Assembly (NCBI GenBank): GCA_029263715.1
Contig: JAJUFP010000006.1
Coordinates: 1 to 64,000 of the forward strand
DNA from: Nitrososphaera sp.
GTDB taxonomy: Archaea; Thermoproteota; Nitrososphaeria; Nitrososphaerales; Nitrososphaeraceae
Reading direction: 5' to 3'
Length of the DNA stretch: 64,000 nucleotides
The notes beneath the pieces are model-generated. The model had not been told where the DNA came from, searched no databases, and saw only the letters and a program-made list of their open reading frames with translations. Below are positions 43,458 to 51,964 of this stretch, piece after piece. The translations under genes were made by a program, and so were the position numbers. The first letter of the stretch is position 1. Each line of letters opens with the position of its first letter.

Positions 43458-44561
43458 ATGGTAATGAAAGTTTCAGAGATAATGGTTACGAATGTAGCCA
43501 CTCTAACAGTAGAGGACACGATAGCCAGGGCATTCAACCTGATGGGAGACAAATCCATCAACCAGGTGCCCGTGGTTGATGAACAGGGCAGCTATGTGGG
43601 GATGATATCTGCCAAGCATCTTTTGGGCTCAAGCGCCCAGCCTTCCTCAAAGCTGAAGGGTTTTGTGGTCAGTACGTCAACACTAAATCCTGCTGATGAG
43701 ATTGAAAAGGCCGCCCAGCTTGTGATTGGAACCGGCAACCGCGCCCTTCCGGTGGTAGAGAATGGCCGACTCGTGGGCCTAGTAAGCGAGACGGATATAG
43801 TCCAGACTGCCGATTTCGGGCACGCTACCGTCGATGAGGTGATGTCCGGCGCCATAGTGATAGAAGACGATACCCTGCTGGCTGATGCGCTTACCAAGAT
43901 GCGTCGTTACAACATTTCCCGCCTGCCTGTGATCGACAAGAAGGGGATTCTCCGCGGCACACTGAACATTCTTGATGCCGCCCAGGTGATAGCTGCCCCC
44001 AAAGAGCGGACCAGCAAGTCAGCCGCTATAAGCGGCGCAACTTCCAAGGTCAAGGGCAACGTCAAGGTAAAGGACCTCATGCGCCGGGCCGTCTCTGTTG
44101 AACGCGGCACCAAGCTCAACGATCTGGTCAGCAACTTCAAGAACAAGGAAGAGGTCATTGTTGTCGGCGACGGCAGACCCATGGGAATTGTAACCCCGAA
44201 GGATGCCCTGGAGCTGATCTTGCCAAAGAAAGACGAGCCGGTTATTCACATGGCGCACCTTGACAATGAGGATGACCGTAGAGATATAGAGGAGCATCTG
44301 GCACGGTTTTTGAAAAAGATCCAAGGCAAGCTAGGCAACGTGCTATCGGTGGTGGTGTATGCTGACAAGCACAAGACAAGAAAATACTCCATCAGAACAC
44401 GTCTTATCACTGCAAAAGGCGTGATAAACGCCAGGGCCGTTGGCTACGATCCCATCAGCGCCGTCAAGGAGCTGATAGCCAGGCTTGACCGCCAGATCAA
44501 GGCAGAGCACACACAGAAAGTAAAGGGCAGAAAACAGAGAGAATCTGCAAGAAAGATGTAG
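43458..44561 (+). CDS. Four-CBS-domain protein fused to a ribosome-hibernation (HPF/YfiA)-like domain
   Basis: From ATG 43458 the 367-residue protein has four CBS motifs (about 3-55, 72-118, 126-178 and 203-252), each with the VPVVDxxGxxVG-type strand pair. The tail at about 262-350 (HLDNEDDRRDIEEHLARFL, NVLSVVVYADKH, KYSIRTRLITAKGVINARAV, DPISAVKELIARLDRQI) matches the beta-alpha-beta-beta-beta-alpha order of HPF/YfiA-type ribosome hibernation factors, followed by a basic end. CBS pairs bind adenylates. An energy-sensing ribosome or RNA-binding regulator is a plausible inference. The frame opens at 43356, but upstream codons lie inside the divergent gene. Confidence 0.78.
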   Translation: MVMKVSEIMVTNVATLTVEDTIARAFNLMGDKSINQVPVVDEQGSYVGMISAKHLLGSSAQPSSKLKGFVVSTSTLNPADEIEKAAQLVIGTGNRALPVVENGRLVGLVSETDIVQTADFGHATVDEVMSGAIVIEDDTLLADALTKMRRYNISRLPVIDKKGILRGTLNILDAAQVIAAPKERTSKSAAISGATSKVKGNVKVKDLMRRAVSVERGTKLNDLVSNFKNKEEVIVVGDGRPMGIVTPKDALELILPKKDEPVIHMAHLDNEDDRRDIEEHLARFLKKIQGKLGNVLSVVVYADKHKTRKYSIRTRLITAKGVINARAVGYDPISAVKELIARLDRQIKAEHTQKVKGRKQRESARKM

Positions 44562-44562
44562 G

Positions 44563-44686
44563 CGCAGATGAGGAGATTCGAACTCCTGATCGCCCGAAGG
44601 CGAATCGGCTCTCCGGCCTGAAACCGACTCAAGGCCGACGCATTATTTTGTCCCCACGTCGGGGGAGACCACTCTGCCACATCTGC
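44563..44686 (-). tRNA. tRNA-Ser (anticodon UGA) with two apparent introns
   Basis: The acceptor GCAGATG/CATCTGC, D-stem GCA/TGC, anticodon stem TCGGC/GCCGA, long variable arm TCGCC-TTCG-GGCGA and T-arm AGGAG-TTCGAAT-CTCCT fold as a serine tRNA with discriminator G. Anticodon TGA is at 44629-44631. To fold, about 17 nt after position 37 (near 44611-44627) and about 22 nt in the D-loop (near 44646-44667, with a TCCCC/GGGGA hairpin) must be removed, giving about 85 nt. Exact splice sites are uncertain. CCA is not encoded. Confidence 0.8.
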
Positions 44687-44792
44687 GCAAGCTCATTTCT
44701 TTGCCAACCTACTATTATATGTTAACAGGCTTGCTGATTGTCAGAATTTTGGAACTTGAGACGCCTTCGATTTTTATACCTGAAACGAGTTA

Positions 44793-45077
44793 ATGACTGT
44801 GTTGGACAAAGGCGGTAAACAGCAGCTAAAATCCATTTCGGTACTGATCCCGCTAGAAAGGGTGGAGGCTAGCCTCTCAGAGATTGGCTTTGTCCTTCAA
44901 ACAACCGCAACGGTGGTTGCGGACGGCAAGTTCTGGACCAAGATGCTGTACGCCAGGGGAAGCGAGACCATCAGCGTTTCTGAAGAGATCGGGGACGCAT
45001 ATCCCAAGGATCCTATCATCACCATATGCGGGTCTAGGGAAACCATAACCCATGTTGTCAAGGGTGTTGGTGGATAA
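44793..45077 (+). CDS. Small hypothetical protein
   Basis: The 94-residue protein alternates strands and helices (ISVLIPLERVEASLSEIGF, TATVVADGKFWTKMLYARG, PIITICGSRETITHVV), with no transmembrane segment. The stop overlaps the next start by one base, so it is cotranscribed with the gene at 45077. I recognise no family. Confidence 0.55.
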   Translation: MTVLDKGGKQQLKSISVLIPLERVEASLSEIGFVLQTTATVVADGKFWTKMLYARGSETISVSEEIGDAYPKDPIITICGSRETITHVVKGVGG

Positions 45078-45628
45078 TGCCGCTGTACGAGTGCAACGAA
45101 AACCAGTTCGTGGAGAACATCCGGCGGCTTTTGGAGGCCGGCGAAAAGTTCCTTGTCAACCGTCGCGTGACGGTTCACGACGATGCAAAATACGGGCCAG
45201 CAACGCTGCCAGACGAGGAATTCAAGCGCTACGAGATGCTCTGCACAAGAAAGTCTGTAAACTCGACCGTTTATTCCAAGATTCCGTTCATAGACAGCTT
45301 CCATGGCAGCAGAATGTATGACGCCGGCGAGAATCTGCACTCTGCGACAGCGCTCAAGTTTCCGCGCATGTCCATCCCGTATTTCAAGGTAGAATACTCC
45401 GTGAATGTCTGGGGCGGCACCTACTTCTTTACTTTCGACGTGTTGTTTGATCCGGAAGTGGTTATGGAGCGGCGCAGCGGAAGAAAGCTGGGCCGGGGCG
45501 CGCTAGTTCACGTGTTGAAGTACAATCCGCCGCAGGAGCGTGTGCTGACGATAAACCTGCCCAAGGATGTAATGGTTTTTGACGTCAAACACATGGTGCG
45601 CGTAGTCGACCATTCATCCAACTTTTGA
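45077..45628 (+). CDS. Hypothetical protein (183 aa)
   Basis: The mixed alpha/beta protein begins MPLYECNENQFVENIRRLLE and has a central aromatic beta region (YFKVEYSVNVWGGTYFFTF). No signal peptide or membrane segment is seen, and no catalytic motif stands out. It is the second gene of a two-gene operon and its 3' end overlaps a convergent gene by 15 nt. Confidence 0.55.
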   Translation: MPLYECNENQFVENIRRLLEAGEKFLVNRRVTVHDDAKYGPATLPDEEFKRYEMLCTRKSVNSTVYSKIPFIDSFHGSRMYDAGENLHSATALKFPRMSIPYFKVEYSVNVWGGTYFFTFDVLFDPEVVMERRSGRKLGRGALVHVLKYNPPQERVLTINLPKDVMVFDVKHMVRVVDHSSNF

Positions 45629-46204
45629 TGACATCCACCTGAAGAACGGCTCAAGGGAGCTGGCAAATGCAAGTGACCGCGAGCTCTTTACGTTAAAGCC
45701 AAGAAGCAGCATTCTTGCCGCAAGTCTTCCCTGCAGCGAACGCGGCAGCTGCTCATCTCTAAAGGGACCAAAAATCTCAAAGTAATAATCCTGCCTGTAG
45801 TGCGCTATGTGCTGGGCAAAGCAGTCCGACAGTATGGCAGGATCTCCGGCTACCCGTTTGTTTATCTCTGCCTGGTCCATGCCTGCACAGTCAACTATTA
45901 TCTGCAGCGATCTTTTGGTATAGTTCTCCCTGGTAAATGCGGGGTTCAACCGGTTGGGCGTCACTGCATACATCCTGATGTCCTTGGCAGCCTGCTCCAC
46001 AGTCCTTCTGGCCAAGTCCTTTGCTTCCTTTATCTCGGCATCGCCATGAACGCCATGGTCTTTGCCAAAAATGTAAAACGCAGCGATGGTTTCTTGTCTT
46101 TTTATGTACGGAAAGTCAACCTCGCCGGCCAGAAAGCGCGTTATCCTGCTTGAAATATCGGCAGGCATGAAGATGCCCATGTACGAGTCTACAAGGACCG
46201 GCAA
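45614..46204 (-). CDS. Hypothetical protein (196 aa)
   Basis: The protein has an extended N-terminus (MPVLVDSYMGIFMPADISS), charged helices (EIKEAKDLARRTVEQAAKD), and a C-terminal helical part. Position-specific features do not point to a known enzyme. It overlaps the convergent gene at its 3' end and is separated from the ferredoxin gene upstream by 63 nt. Confidence 0.55.
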   Translation of the reverse strand: MPVLVDSYMGIFMPADISSRITRFLAGEVDFPYIKRQETIAAFYIFGKDHGVHGDAEIKEAKDLARRTVEQAAKDIRMYAVTPNRLNPAFTRENYTKRSLQIIVDCAGMDQAEINKRVAGDPAILSDCFAQHIAHYRQDYYFEIFGPFRDEQLPRSLQGRLAARMLLLGFNVKSSRSLAFASSLEPFFRWMSSKVG

Positions 46205-46267
46205 CGGCTATCAAATAGCAGGGGCTTGATTTAATCTTAAAGACAACAAAAGAAAGGAAAAAAGGGT

Positions 46268-46804
46268 TTAGTGCGCGTGCGGTGGTGCCTGTGAGCTTTT
46301 TGCCAGCGCCTCGTTGAAGGTGCCTGCAGCCTTCTCATGGAATTCGAGATTGGACTGGTCGACCTTGACTGCCTGCGGCGGGCATACCGAAACGCATGCC
46401 ATGCACCAGATGCAGTCGTGCTCCCTTATGGGGTCTGCCTTGTCGGTGTAGTCCTTGCGTTCTTCCTTCACAGAGCTACCGGTTCCAGCATATGTCTGGT
46501 TGTGTGCTTCAGCTGCCGGAACGTCATGCTCTGTCCTGTACCACTGGTACACCTGGACCGGGCACGCTTCAATGCATGCACCATCAGCAACACATGAGTC
46601 CCAGTCGATGGCAACCATTGTGCCACTTACGCCCAACGGGACTAACTCTTCACCTCTTGCTTCGTATGCATGCTTGACCTCTTCATTCTCGGCGGCCTCG
46701 GCTACCTTGCCTGGCCCCCATCTAAAGTGGTAGTGCTCGCCATCTGCATGCACGATCTTACCGATCACTTGATGATTCCTTGGAAAGTCTGGGTCTATCG
46801 GCAT
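46268..46804 (-). CDS. Zinc-containing dicluster ferredoxin
   Basis: The 178-residue protein has an N-terminal extension with His-rich [32 protein letters not shown] and [16 protein letters not shown] follow. The first motif has a Cys-x5-Cys spacing with Asp, as in Sulfolobus zinc-containing ferredoxin, where one cluster is [3Fe-4S]-like. Two Fe-S clusters plus a zinc site are expected. This is a main electron carrier in ammonia-oxidizing archaea, likely serving oxoacid oxidoreductases. It has its own promoter. Confidence 0.88.
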   Translation of the reverse strand: MPIDPDFPRNHQVIGKIVHADGEHYHFRWGPGKVAEAAENEEVKHAYEARGEELVPLGVSGTMVAIDWDSCVADGACIEACPVQVYQWYRTEHDVPAAEAHNQTYAGTGSSVKEERKDYTDKADPIREHDCIWCMACVSVCPPQAVKVDQSNLEFHEKAAGTFNEALAKSSQAPPHAH

Positions 46805-46835
46805 TTTCTATTCTGGGTGTAAAGAGATGTAAATA

Positions 46836-46844
46836 TTATATAAA
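46836..46844 (-). promoter_or_regulatory. TATA box of the ferredoxin gene
   Basis: TTTATATAA on the minus strand lies about 32-40 nt upstream of the ferredoxin ATG (46804). The surrounding 140 nt are strongly A/T-rich and hold no other gene, consistent with a strong promoter. Confidence 0.5.
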
Positions 46845-46946
46845 CTGTTTGACAGGCAATTGTCATAAAATATATAACCGAAAACTGACGGTTTGGGCCT
46901 CGATCCCGACAGCAGTTAAGAACGGATACCGTTGTTATGGGCAGAT

Positions 46947-48125
46947 CTAAGCCCCTTTCTCGAAGAGCACCTTTAGCTTCCGATCTTCGAGTTTTGCACG
47001 GGCAAGCCTCATACCTGCCGTTGCTATGGGCAGCGGAACAATGTTGACGATCCGGCCTGCAGCGGTCTTGACGCCTACTGAAAGCTGGTCGCCAATTCTC
47101 TCGATGTCAAAGTCGTCTTTTTCTGAAAATGGCACTTGAACTGTCATGTGTATTGAAGTGCCTTCAGATTCGAATTTGTACGGCTGGCCACGGTAAAATA
47201 CCTGTGCAGGATCATCGTCCCCAAAAAGCTTGTCTCCATGACGCGATAGCATGTCTATGCCGCGCAGCTCCGTGGGAAAGAGCTGTACCTCCCTGATGGG
47301 GAGCGGGTAAAAGTTGGCCCTGGCTTCCTCGACCTTTGACTGCTGGAAGTTGGCCCACCGCGCATAATATTCGTCTGAAGAGGGGATCATTATCTTGTTT
47401 ATCACTGCCATGTCGACATTTATGCCGTACAGACTTGCCGACATGAGCGCCCGCTTGGCATTTTCAATGCTAAACGTGTCAGGGTTGGCCACAAGCCGTA
47501 TGCTGGTGACATCGCCGTTCTTTATTATGTCAGCAAGGTTGTCGAGCCGGTCCAAGAGCTCCACCTCGCTGGTTATGACGTCCTTGCTTGGAGCCGGGAT
47601 CTTTGCAAGGGGCTGAAAGACCTTGGCAAAGCCGCTGAACAGGCCCGCAAGGCCGGAGAGCTTGCGCCCTATACTTCCAACAAGCTTGGGAAAGTAAAGG
47701 TACCGCAGGGCCTCGCCGGATGCTGGCATGTCCAGTACGATGGCATCAAACATCTTGGTCTGCCAGACTTCCTCGATCTTGAGAAGCGAGAATAATTGCG
47801 TCATTCCCGGCAGCATCGCAACTTCGTAGGCAAGAGTCTCGTCAATGCCTTTTGCCGAGAACACCGATGCCATGTACGACAGTATGACATTGTACTGCCT
47901 GCTCATCTCGGCCACAGGATCTATCTGCAGGGCATGAAGGTTTGTCTGAACCTGCTTTTGTTCGTGGCCGAAGTCTTGAATCATGAGGGCGTCGCTTAAG
48001 GTATGGGCCGGGTCGGCGGATATGACCAAAGTCTTGTGGCCGCGCTCGGCAAGCTTGATGGCTGTGGCACAGGATGTCACTGTTTTGCCGGTGCCGCCCT
48101 TGCCGGTGTACACTATTAATCGCAA
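46947..48125 (-). CDS. ArsA/Get3-family ATPase with C-terminal beta domain
   Basis: The 392-residue protein begins with the deviant P-loop GKGGTGKT (8-15) and has SADPAHTLSDAL (switch I), VLDMPASGEALRYL and the adenine-binding VANPDTFSIENA. A single ATPase domain is followed by a C-terminal segment of about 70 residues (TSIHMTVQVPFSEKDDFDI onward) that looks like the alpha-crystallin-like domain of Get3d proteins. No arsenic genes are nearby. Tail-anchored or membrane protein handling is inferred; the amt gene just upstream is a possible client or incidental neighbour. Confidence 0.82.
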   Translation of the reverse strand: MRLIVYTGKGGTGKTVTSCATAIKLAERGHKTLVISADPAHTLSDALMIQDFGHEQKQVQTNLHALQIDPVAEMSRQYNVILSYMASVFSAKGIDETLAYEVAMLPGMTQLFSLLKIEEVWQTKMFDAIVLDMPASGEALRYLYFPKLVGSIGRKLSGLAGLFSGFAKVFQPLAKIPAPSKDVITSEVELLDRLDNLADIIKNGDVTSIRLVANPDTFSIENAKRALMSASLYGINVDMAVINKIMIPSSDEYYARWANFQQSKVEEARANFYPLPIREVQLFPTELRGIDMLSRHGDKLFGDDDPAQVFYRGQPYKFESEGTSIHMTVQVPFSEKDDFDIERIGDQLSVGVKTAAGRIVNIVPLPIATAGMRLARAKLEDRKLKVLFEKGA

Positions 48126-48191
48126 AGCAACAAAATTGTGGCTTGTTGGGATAAAAGGATTTAGAAAATAAAAAGGAAAAAGGACGGGAGC

Positions 48192-49418
48192 CTAGCTGAC
48201 GTAGGCCCGTTCTGCGTGCTGGGTGATGTCCAGGCCGATGTCTTCTTCTTCTTCCTTGACCTTCAGGCCTATGGTCTTGTCTATGATCTTCATGATCACC
48301 ACGGTTCCAGCAAATCCCATCACTGCGGCTACGCCAACACCCAGGGCCTGGATGGCAAACTGCATAGGGTTTCCATACAGCAAGCCGTTTGGACCAGCTG
48401 GGTTGACAATCTGGGTTGCAAGGATACCTATGGCCAGAGATCCCACGATGCCTGTGACACCGTGCACAGAGCTGACGTCCAGCGCATCGTCGATGTGCAA
48501 GTGCTCCTTCAGAAGAAGGATCGCGTAGTACGAGGCAAAGCCAAGGACGATACCCAAGAAGAACGAGCTCTGGGCGTCTATGAAGCCTGCCGCTGGTGTT
48601 ACACCGGCAAGTCCTGCAATCGCGCCGTTGATGACCGCTGTGGTAGAAGGCTTGCCCGATCTCTTCCATGAGAGGAAGATCCAGACCATTGCCGAGGTGG
48701 CTGAGCCTATGTGCGTGACAAGCAGCGTGTTGGCGGCAAGGGCTCCTGACGCCAGCGCGCTGCCTGCATTAAAGCCAAACCAGCCTATCCACAGCAGCGC
48801 CGCTCCTATCACTGCAAGGGGGATGTTGTGTGGAACCATGATGTCTGGTCCAAAGTTCTTTCTGCGGCCAAGCACCAGTGCTGCTGCAAGAGAGCCTAGA
48901 CCTGCGCTGGTGTGAATGACTATACCGCCTGCAAAGTCAAACACACCCATATCGGCCAGCCAGCCCCTTCCCCAGACCCAGTGGGCAAGCGGGAAGTAGA
49001 TCAGCAGGCTCCATGCGATTATGAACACAAAGAATGAACTCCACTTGAGCCTTTCTGCAAATGCGCCTGTCATGAGTAACGGAGTAATAACTGCAAACAT
49101 CATCTGGTACGAGCCAAAGGTCACACCCGGTATAGTAGGTGCATAATCTAGTGCGTCGTTGAACGGAACGTTGTTGAAGAATACCCAGTCAAGTCCGCCA
49201 ATGATTCCACCCTGTGAGGGGGCAAACACAAGCGAGAACCCGAGGATAAACCAGAGCGTAGAGAGTATTGCCAGTCCGGAAAAAGTCTGCATTATGATGG
49301 ACAGCGAGTTTTTACTTCGTATCAGACCTGCTTCAAAAAAACCAAGCGCCGGCGTCATCAGCATGACGAGGCCTGTAGAGATAAGCATCCATGTTGTATC
49401 TCCAGTATCGATCGGCAT
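48192..49418 (-). CDS. amt: Ammonium transporter Amt
   Basis: The 408-residue protein has about eleven transmembrane segments and Amt signatures: DTTWMLISTGLVMLMTPALGFFEAGL, the pore region FAGGIVIHTSAGLGSLAAALVLG, and VHGVTGIVGSLAIGIL carrying the second twin-His residue. It takes up ammonium, the energy and nitrogen source of ammonia-oxidizing archaea. The C-terminal tail (GLKVKEEEEDIGL) is charged and may contact GlnK. The gene has its own strong promoter. Confidence 0.95.
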   Translation of the reverse strand: MPIDTGDTTWMLISTGLVMLMTPALGFFEAGLIRSKNSLSIIMQTFSGLAILSTLWFILGFSLVFAPSQGGIIGGLDWVFFNNVPFNDALDYAPTIPGVTFGSYQMMFAVITPLLMTGAFAERLKWSSFFVFIIAWSLLIYFPLAHWVWGRGWLADMGVFDFAGGIVIHTSAGLGSLAAALVLGRRKNFGPDIMVPHNIPLAVIGAALLWIGWFGFNAGSALASGALAANTLLVTHIGSATSAMVWIFLSWKRSGKPSTTAVINGAIAGLAGVTPAAGFIDAQSSFFLGIVLGFASYYAILLLKEHLHIDDALDVSSVHGVTGIVGSLAIGILATQIVNPAGPNGLLYGNPMQFAIQALGVGVAAVMGFAGTVVIMKIIDKTIGLKVKEEEEDIGLDITQHAERAYVS

Positions 49419-49444
49419 TTCCAGCCCATATCTGCAAGATATTT

Positions 49445-49484
49445 GATATAAAAAGGCATCGAATTCGTGATATTATCATAATAT
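49445..49484 (-). promoter_or_regulatory. amt promoter with upstream palindrome
   Basis: A TATA box (TTTTTATA, near 49447-49454) lies about 30-36 nt upstream of the amt ATG. Sixteen nt further upstream, ATATTAT-C-ATAATAT (49470-49484) is a perfect 7-bp palindrome. Its position suits an activator site, such as a nitrogen or redox regulator. Confidence 0.5.
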
Positions 49485-49551
49485 ATTATTTTTATGATAC
49501 ACTGGGTAAAATTGCGATAATTTTATGCCATGATCCTCTGATACCCGCAAT

Positions 49552-50652
49552 CTAGAGGCTTTTGACAGCAGCCCGAAGAGCGGAGGCAATTCTATGAATG
49601 CCCTCCTCGTCGACACCGGAGTGGACCGGCAGCGACAGGACATGTTTTGCACTCCACTCTGTTTCTGGCAGTTTTGTTTCCGGCGCCATCGTGCGATAAT
49701 AAGGCGTCTGGTGAACCGGCGGGTCGTAGTAAACAGCCGTGCCAATGCCATTGGCCTGCATCTCGCTTTTGACCCTGTCCCTATCCTCAATAGCCACAGT
49801 ATACAGGTACCAGTTGAACCTGCTGTCCCGCCCTTCTTGCGGGATCCTGACCTTGCCGCAATCCCTGAGCAGATCCGACATCATGTTTGCGTTGCCTCTT
49901 CTTACCTCAAGCAGGCCGGCAAGCTTGCCCATCTGCACTTTGGCTATGGCCGCGCATATCTCCGGCAGCCTCATGTTCAGGCCAAAGATTTGAGTGTCAT
50001 AGCCTTCCACCATCCCGTGATTTCGGATCATCCTCAGCTTGTCTGCAAGGCTGTCGTCGTTGGTTGCTATCGCGCCGCCCTCGCCGGCGGTGATTACCTT
50101 GCTGGCGTACATGCTGTAGCAACCCATGATCCCAAAGGTGCCTGTCTGTTTCCCCTTGTACGTCGAGCCAAGGGATTGGCAGGCGTCTTCGATGACGGAA
50201 AGAGAATGCTTTCCGGCCACTTCCAGCAGTCCGTCCATGCCGCAGGGGTGGCCGTACAGATGGACTGGTATTACCGCCCTAGACTTGGCCGTGATTCTGC
50301 GCCTGAGATCTGCAATATCCATGGTGTAATCGTCTCTTTTTATGTCGACAAATACCGGCCTGGCACCAGCGGCAACGACGGCGTTGGCGGTGGCCACAAA
50401 GGTAAAGGATGGCAAAAGGACCTCGTCCCCCTCCCCTATGCCGGCGGCAAGGAGTGACGCATGAAGCGCGGCGGTGCCGGAATTAACGGCAACAACATGC
50501 CTGACTTGAAGAAAATCGCGCAGGAGAGCTTCAAGATCCTGGATGCGTCTGCCGCCCTTAAGCGATGCATTTGTAAGCGCGCCTTCTTCAAGCACGCTCA
50601 ATACCTCGCGTACTTCCTGGTCGTCAATCAAGGGCTTGTTTATGGGAATCAT
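49552..50652 (-). CDS. DegT/DnrJ/EryC1/StrS-type sugar aminotransferase
   Basis: The 366-residue protein has AVNSGTAALHASLLAAGIGEGDEVLLPSF and DACQSLGSTYKGKQTGTFG. The PLP lysine is in SMYASKVITAGEGGAI, then RNHGMVEGYDTQIFGLNMRLPEI. This family transfers an amino group to keto-sugars used in cell-envelope glycans or glycoprotein modification. It stands alone in the window, so the sugar is unknown. Confidence 0.92.
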   Translation of the reverse strand: MIPINKPLIDDQEVREVLSVLEEGALTNASLKGGRRIQDLEALLRDFLQVRHVVAVNSGTAALHASLLAAGIGEGDEVLLPSFTFVATANAVVAAGARPVFVDIKRDDYTMDIADLRRRITAKSRAVIPVHLYGHPCGMDGLLEVAGKHSLSVIEDACQSLGSTYKGKQTGTFGIMGCYSMYASKVITAGEGGAIATNDDSLADKLRMIRNHGMVEGYDTQIFGLNMRLPEICAAIAKVQMGKLAGLLEVRRGNANMMSDLLRDCGKVRIPQEGRDSRFNWYLYTVAIEDRDRVKSEMQANGIGTAVYYDPPVHQTPYYRTMAPETKLPETEWSAKHVLSLPVHSGVDEEGIHRIASALRAAVKSL

Positions 50653-50805
50653 ACCAGTCCCTACAGACTAACGTTAATGGCTATGCATTAAGTTTGTTTT
50701 TGCCGTCACGCCAGAACAAGTTAATAAGATCAGCTACCGGGGCATGTGAATTCTCTTCAGAGTAGCACCATTAAATTAATAACATTGTTCTACGATCTTT
50801 GTTAA

Positions 50806-51183
50806 ATGGCTAACTATCGAGACGTGTGCAATGAAATATTGCAGCTCGATAGTGTGTCTTTTGTTGGCGTTATTACCATGGGCGGCAAGATCCTGTTTTC
50901 CGATTACAAGAAGAGCAAACCCATGTATAAAAAATCGGAGGCAGAAAGCGCGCTCATGAAAGCAGCCATAAGGATGGGCTCAAGAAAAGAGTTCCTAGAA
51001 AGGCTAGGAGAGGTAAACTACTCACTTACAGAGTACAGTCTAGCAAAACAGTTCACCATCCCGCTGGAAAAAGACATCCGTACCTTGCTTTTTGTTTCAG
51101 AGTACAACGGCAACAACGGATCGAATGACAAAATAACCATAGACAGCATAATGGAGATTCTAGTGAAGCACGGCTTGAGATGA
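50806..51183 (+). CDS. Small thaumarchaeal regulatory-type protein (DUF6659-like), paralogue
   Basis: The 125-residue alpha/beta protein shares order and key positions with the protein at 22426-22806: VCNEILQLDSVSFVGVITMGGKILF at the start, an internal helix (KAAIRMGSRKEFLERLG), and strands KQFTIPLEKDIRTLLFVSEY. Such proteins are numerous in Nitrososphaera-type genomes and are proposed sensors or adaptors. It is convergent with the MEDS gene. Confidence 0.58.
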   Translation: MANYRDVCNEILQLDSVSFVGVITMGGKILFSDYKKSKPMYKKSEAESALMKAAIRMGSRKEFLERLGEVNYSLTEYSLAKQFTIPLEKDIRTLLFVSEYNGNNGSNDKITIDSIMEILVKHGLR

Positions 51184-51184
51184 T

Positions 51185-51964
51185 CTAAGGCCTGGACAGG
51201 ATCTCTTTTTTGATCTCGGCTTTGATGGAATCAAAAATGATCTCGGCCGATTGGCCAAACATTCCCCTTATGGATTCTTCAAAAGCTTCCGGCTGCAAGA
51301 TATTGTCTGCATAATTCCCGGCAGTCCTGAGAATCAGCTTCGACATCTCACTTGGAAAGAACCTGTTCAAGGCGTTTTCTACAAGTTCGATGCTTTTCTC
51401 AGGAGTCCAGACCGACCGTTCAAAGTCGGGGTAAATGATGCGCTGATGCGAGTTCAGCAGACCAAGTATGTAGCTCAGTGGCAACCTCTCGATGCACTCC
51501 ATGGTATAGCAACAAATGGCTTCAATTCCAGAAAGGTTCTCGAAGTTTTTTGCCACCAGCTTCTCATATTCTACGATCTTCTTTTGGATCCGGCTTCTTT
51601 CAAAGAACGCATCCGGAAGCATGCCCATAACCAGAAAACCCTTGAAACTGCCGCTTTCCTTGATCTTGGAAAGAAGACCGTACCATTCATCCAGCATTGG
51701 GCGGCCGTAAAAATTCATTTTCTTGGGCAAGTAGAACGTATTTTTGTCTATCAGGGTCAGTGCTTTGGATTCCAGAAATCTCTTGCTTTTCGGATCCACA
51801 CTGGCAATCTTGCTTGCAACCTGGCTTGGGTTAGATTCCACCACGTAAACGACGGCGTAACCTTCAGAAAGATACTTGCTTATCTGTTCGTAAAGCTGAT
51901 GGTAGCCAGAATTAGGTGCAACACCCTCCAGGATGTACATAGAGTGAAAATGTTGCACATTCAA
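51185..51964 (-). CDS. MEDS (DcmR sensory)-domain protein with C-terminal module
   Basis: The 259-residue protein has the MEDS pattern: SGYHQLYEQISKYLSEGYAVVYVVES, LTLIDKNTFYLP, FKGFLVMGMLPDAFFE, and ICCYTMECIERLPLSYILGLLNSHQRII. MEDS is a P-loop-like sensory fold found with histidine kinases and DcmR. A C-terminal helical segment with MFGQSAEIIFDSIKAEI closes it, a segment resembled in the protein at 52299-52772. No kinase or DNA-binding domain is attached, so it may act as a one-domain sensor protein. Confidence 0.68.
   Translation of the reverse strand: MNVQHFHSMYILEGVAPNSGYHQLYEQISKYLSEGYAVVYVVESNPSQVASKIASVDPKSKRFLESKALTLIDKNTFYLPKKMNFYGRPMLDEWYGLLSKIKESGSFKGFLVMGMLPDAFFERSRIQKKIVEYEKLVAKNFENLSGIEAICCYTMECIERLPLSYILGLLNSHQRIIYPDFERSVWTPEKSIELVENALNRFFPSEMSKLILRTAGNYADNILQPEAFEESIRGMFGQSAEIIFDSIKAEIKKEILSRP

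Noticed and set aside
49594-50457. Plus-strand frame of 287 codons opposite the sugar aminotransferase
   Set aside because: Antisense shadow of a fully recognised enzyme.
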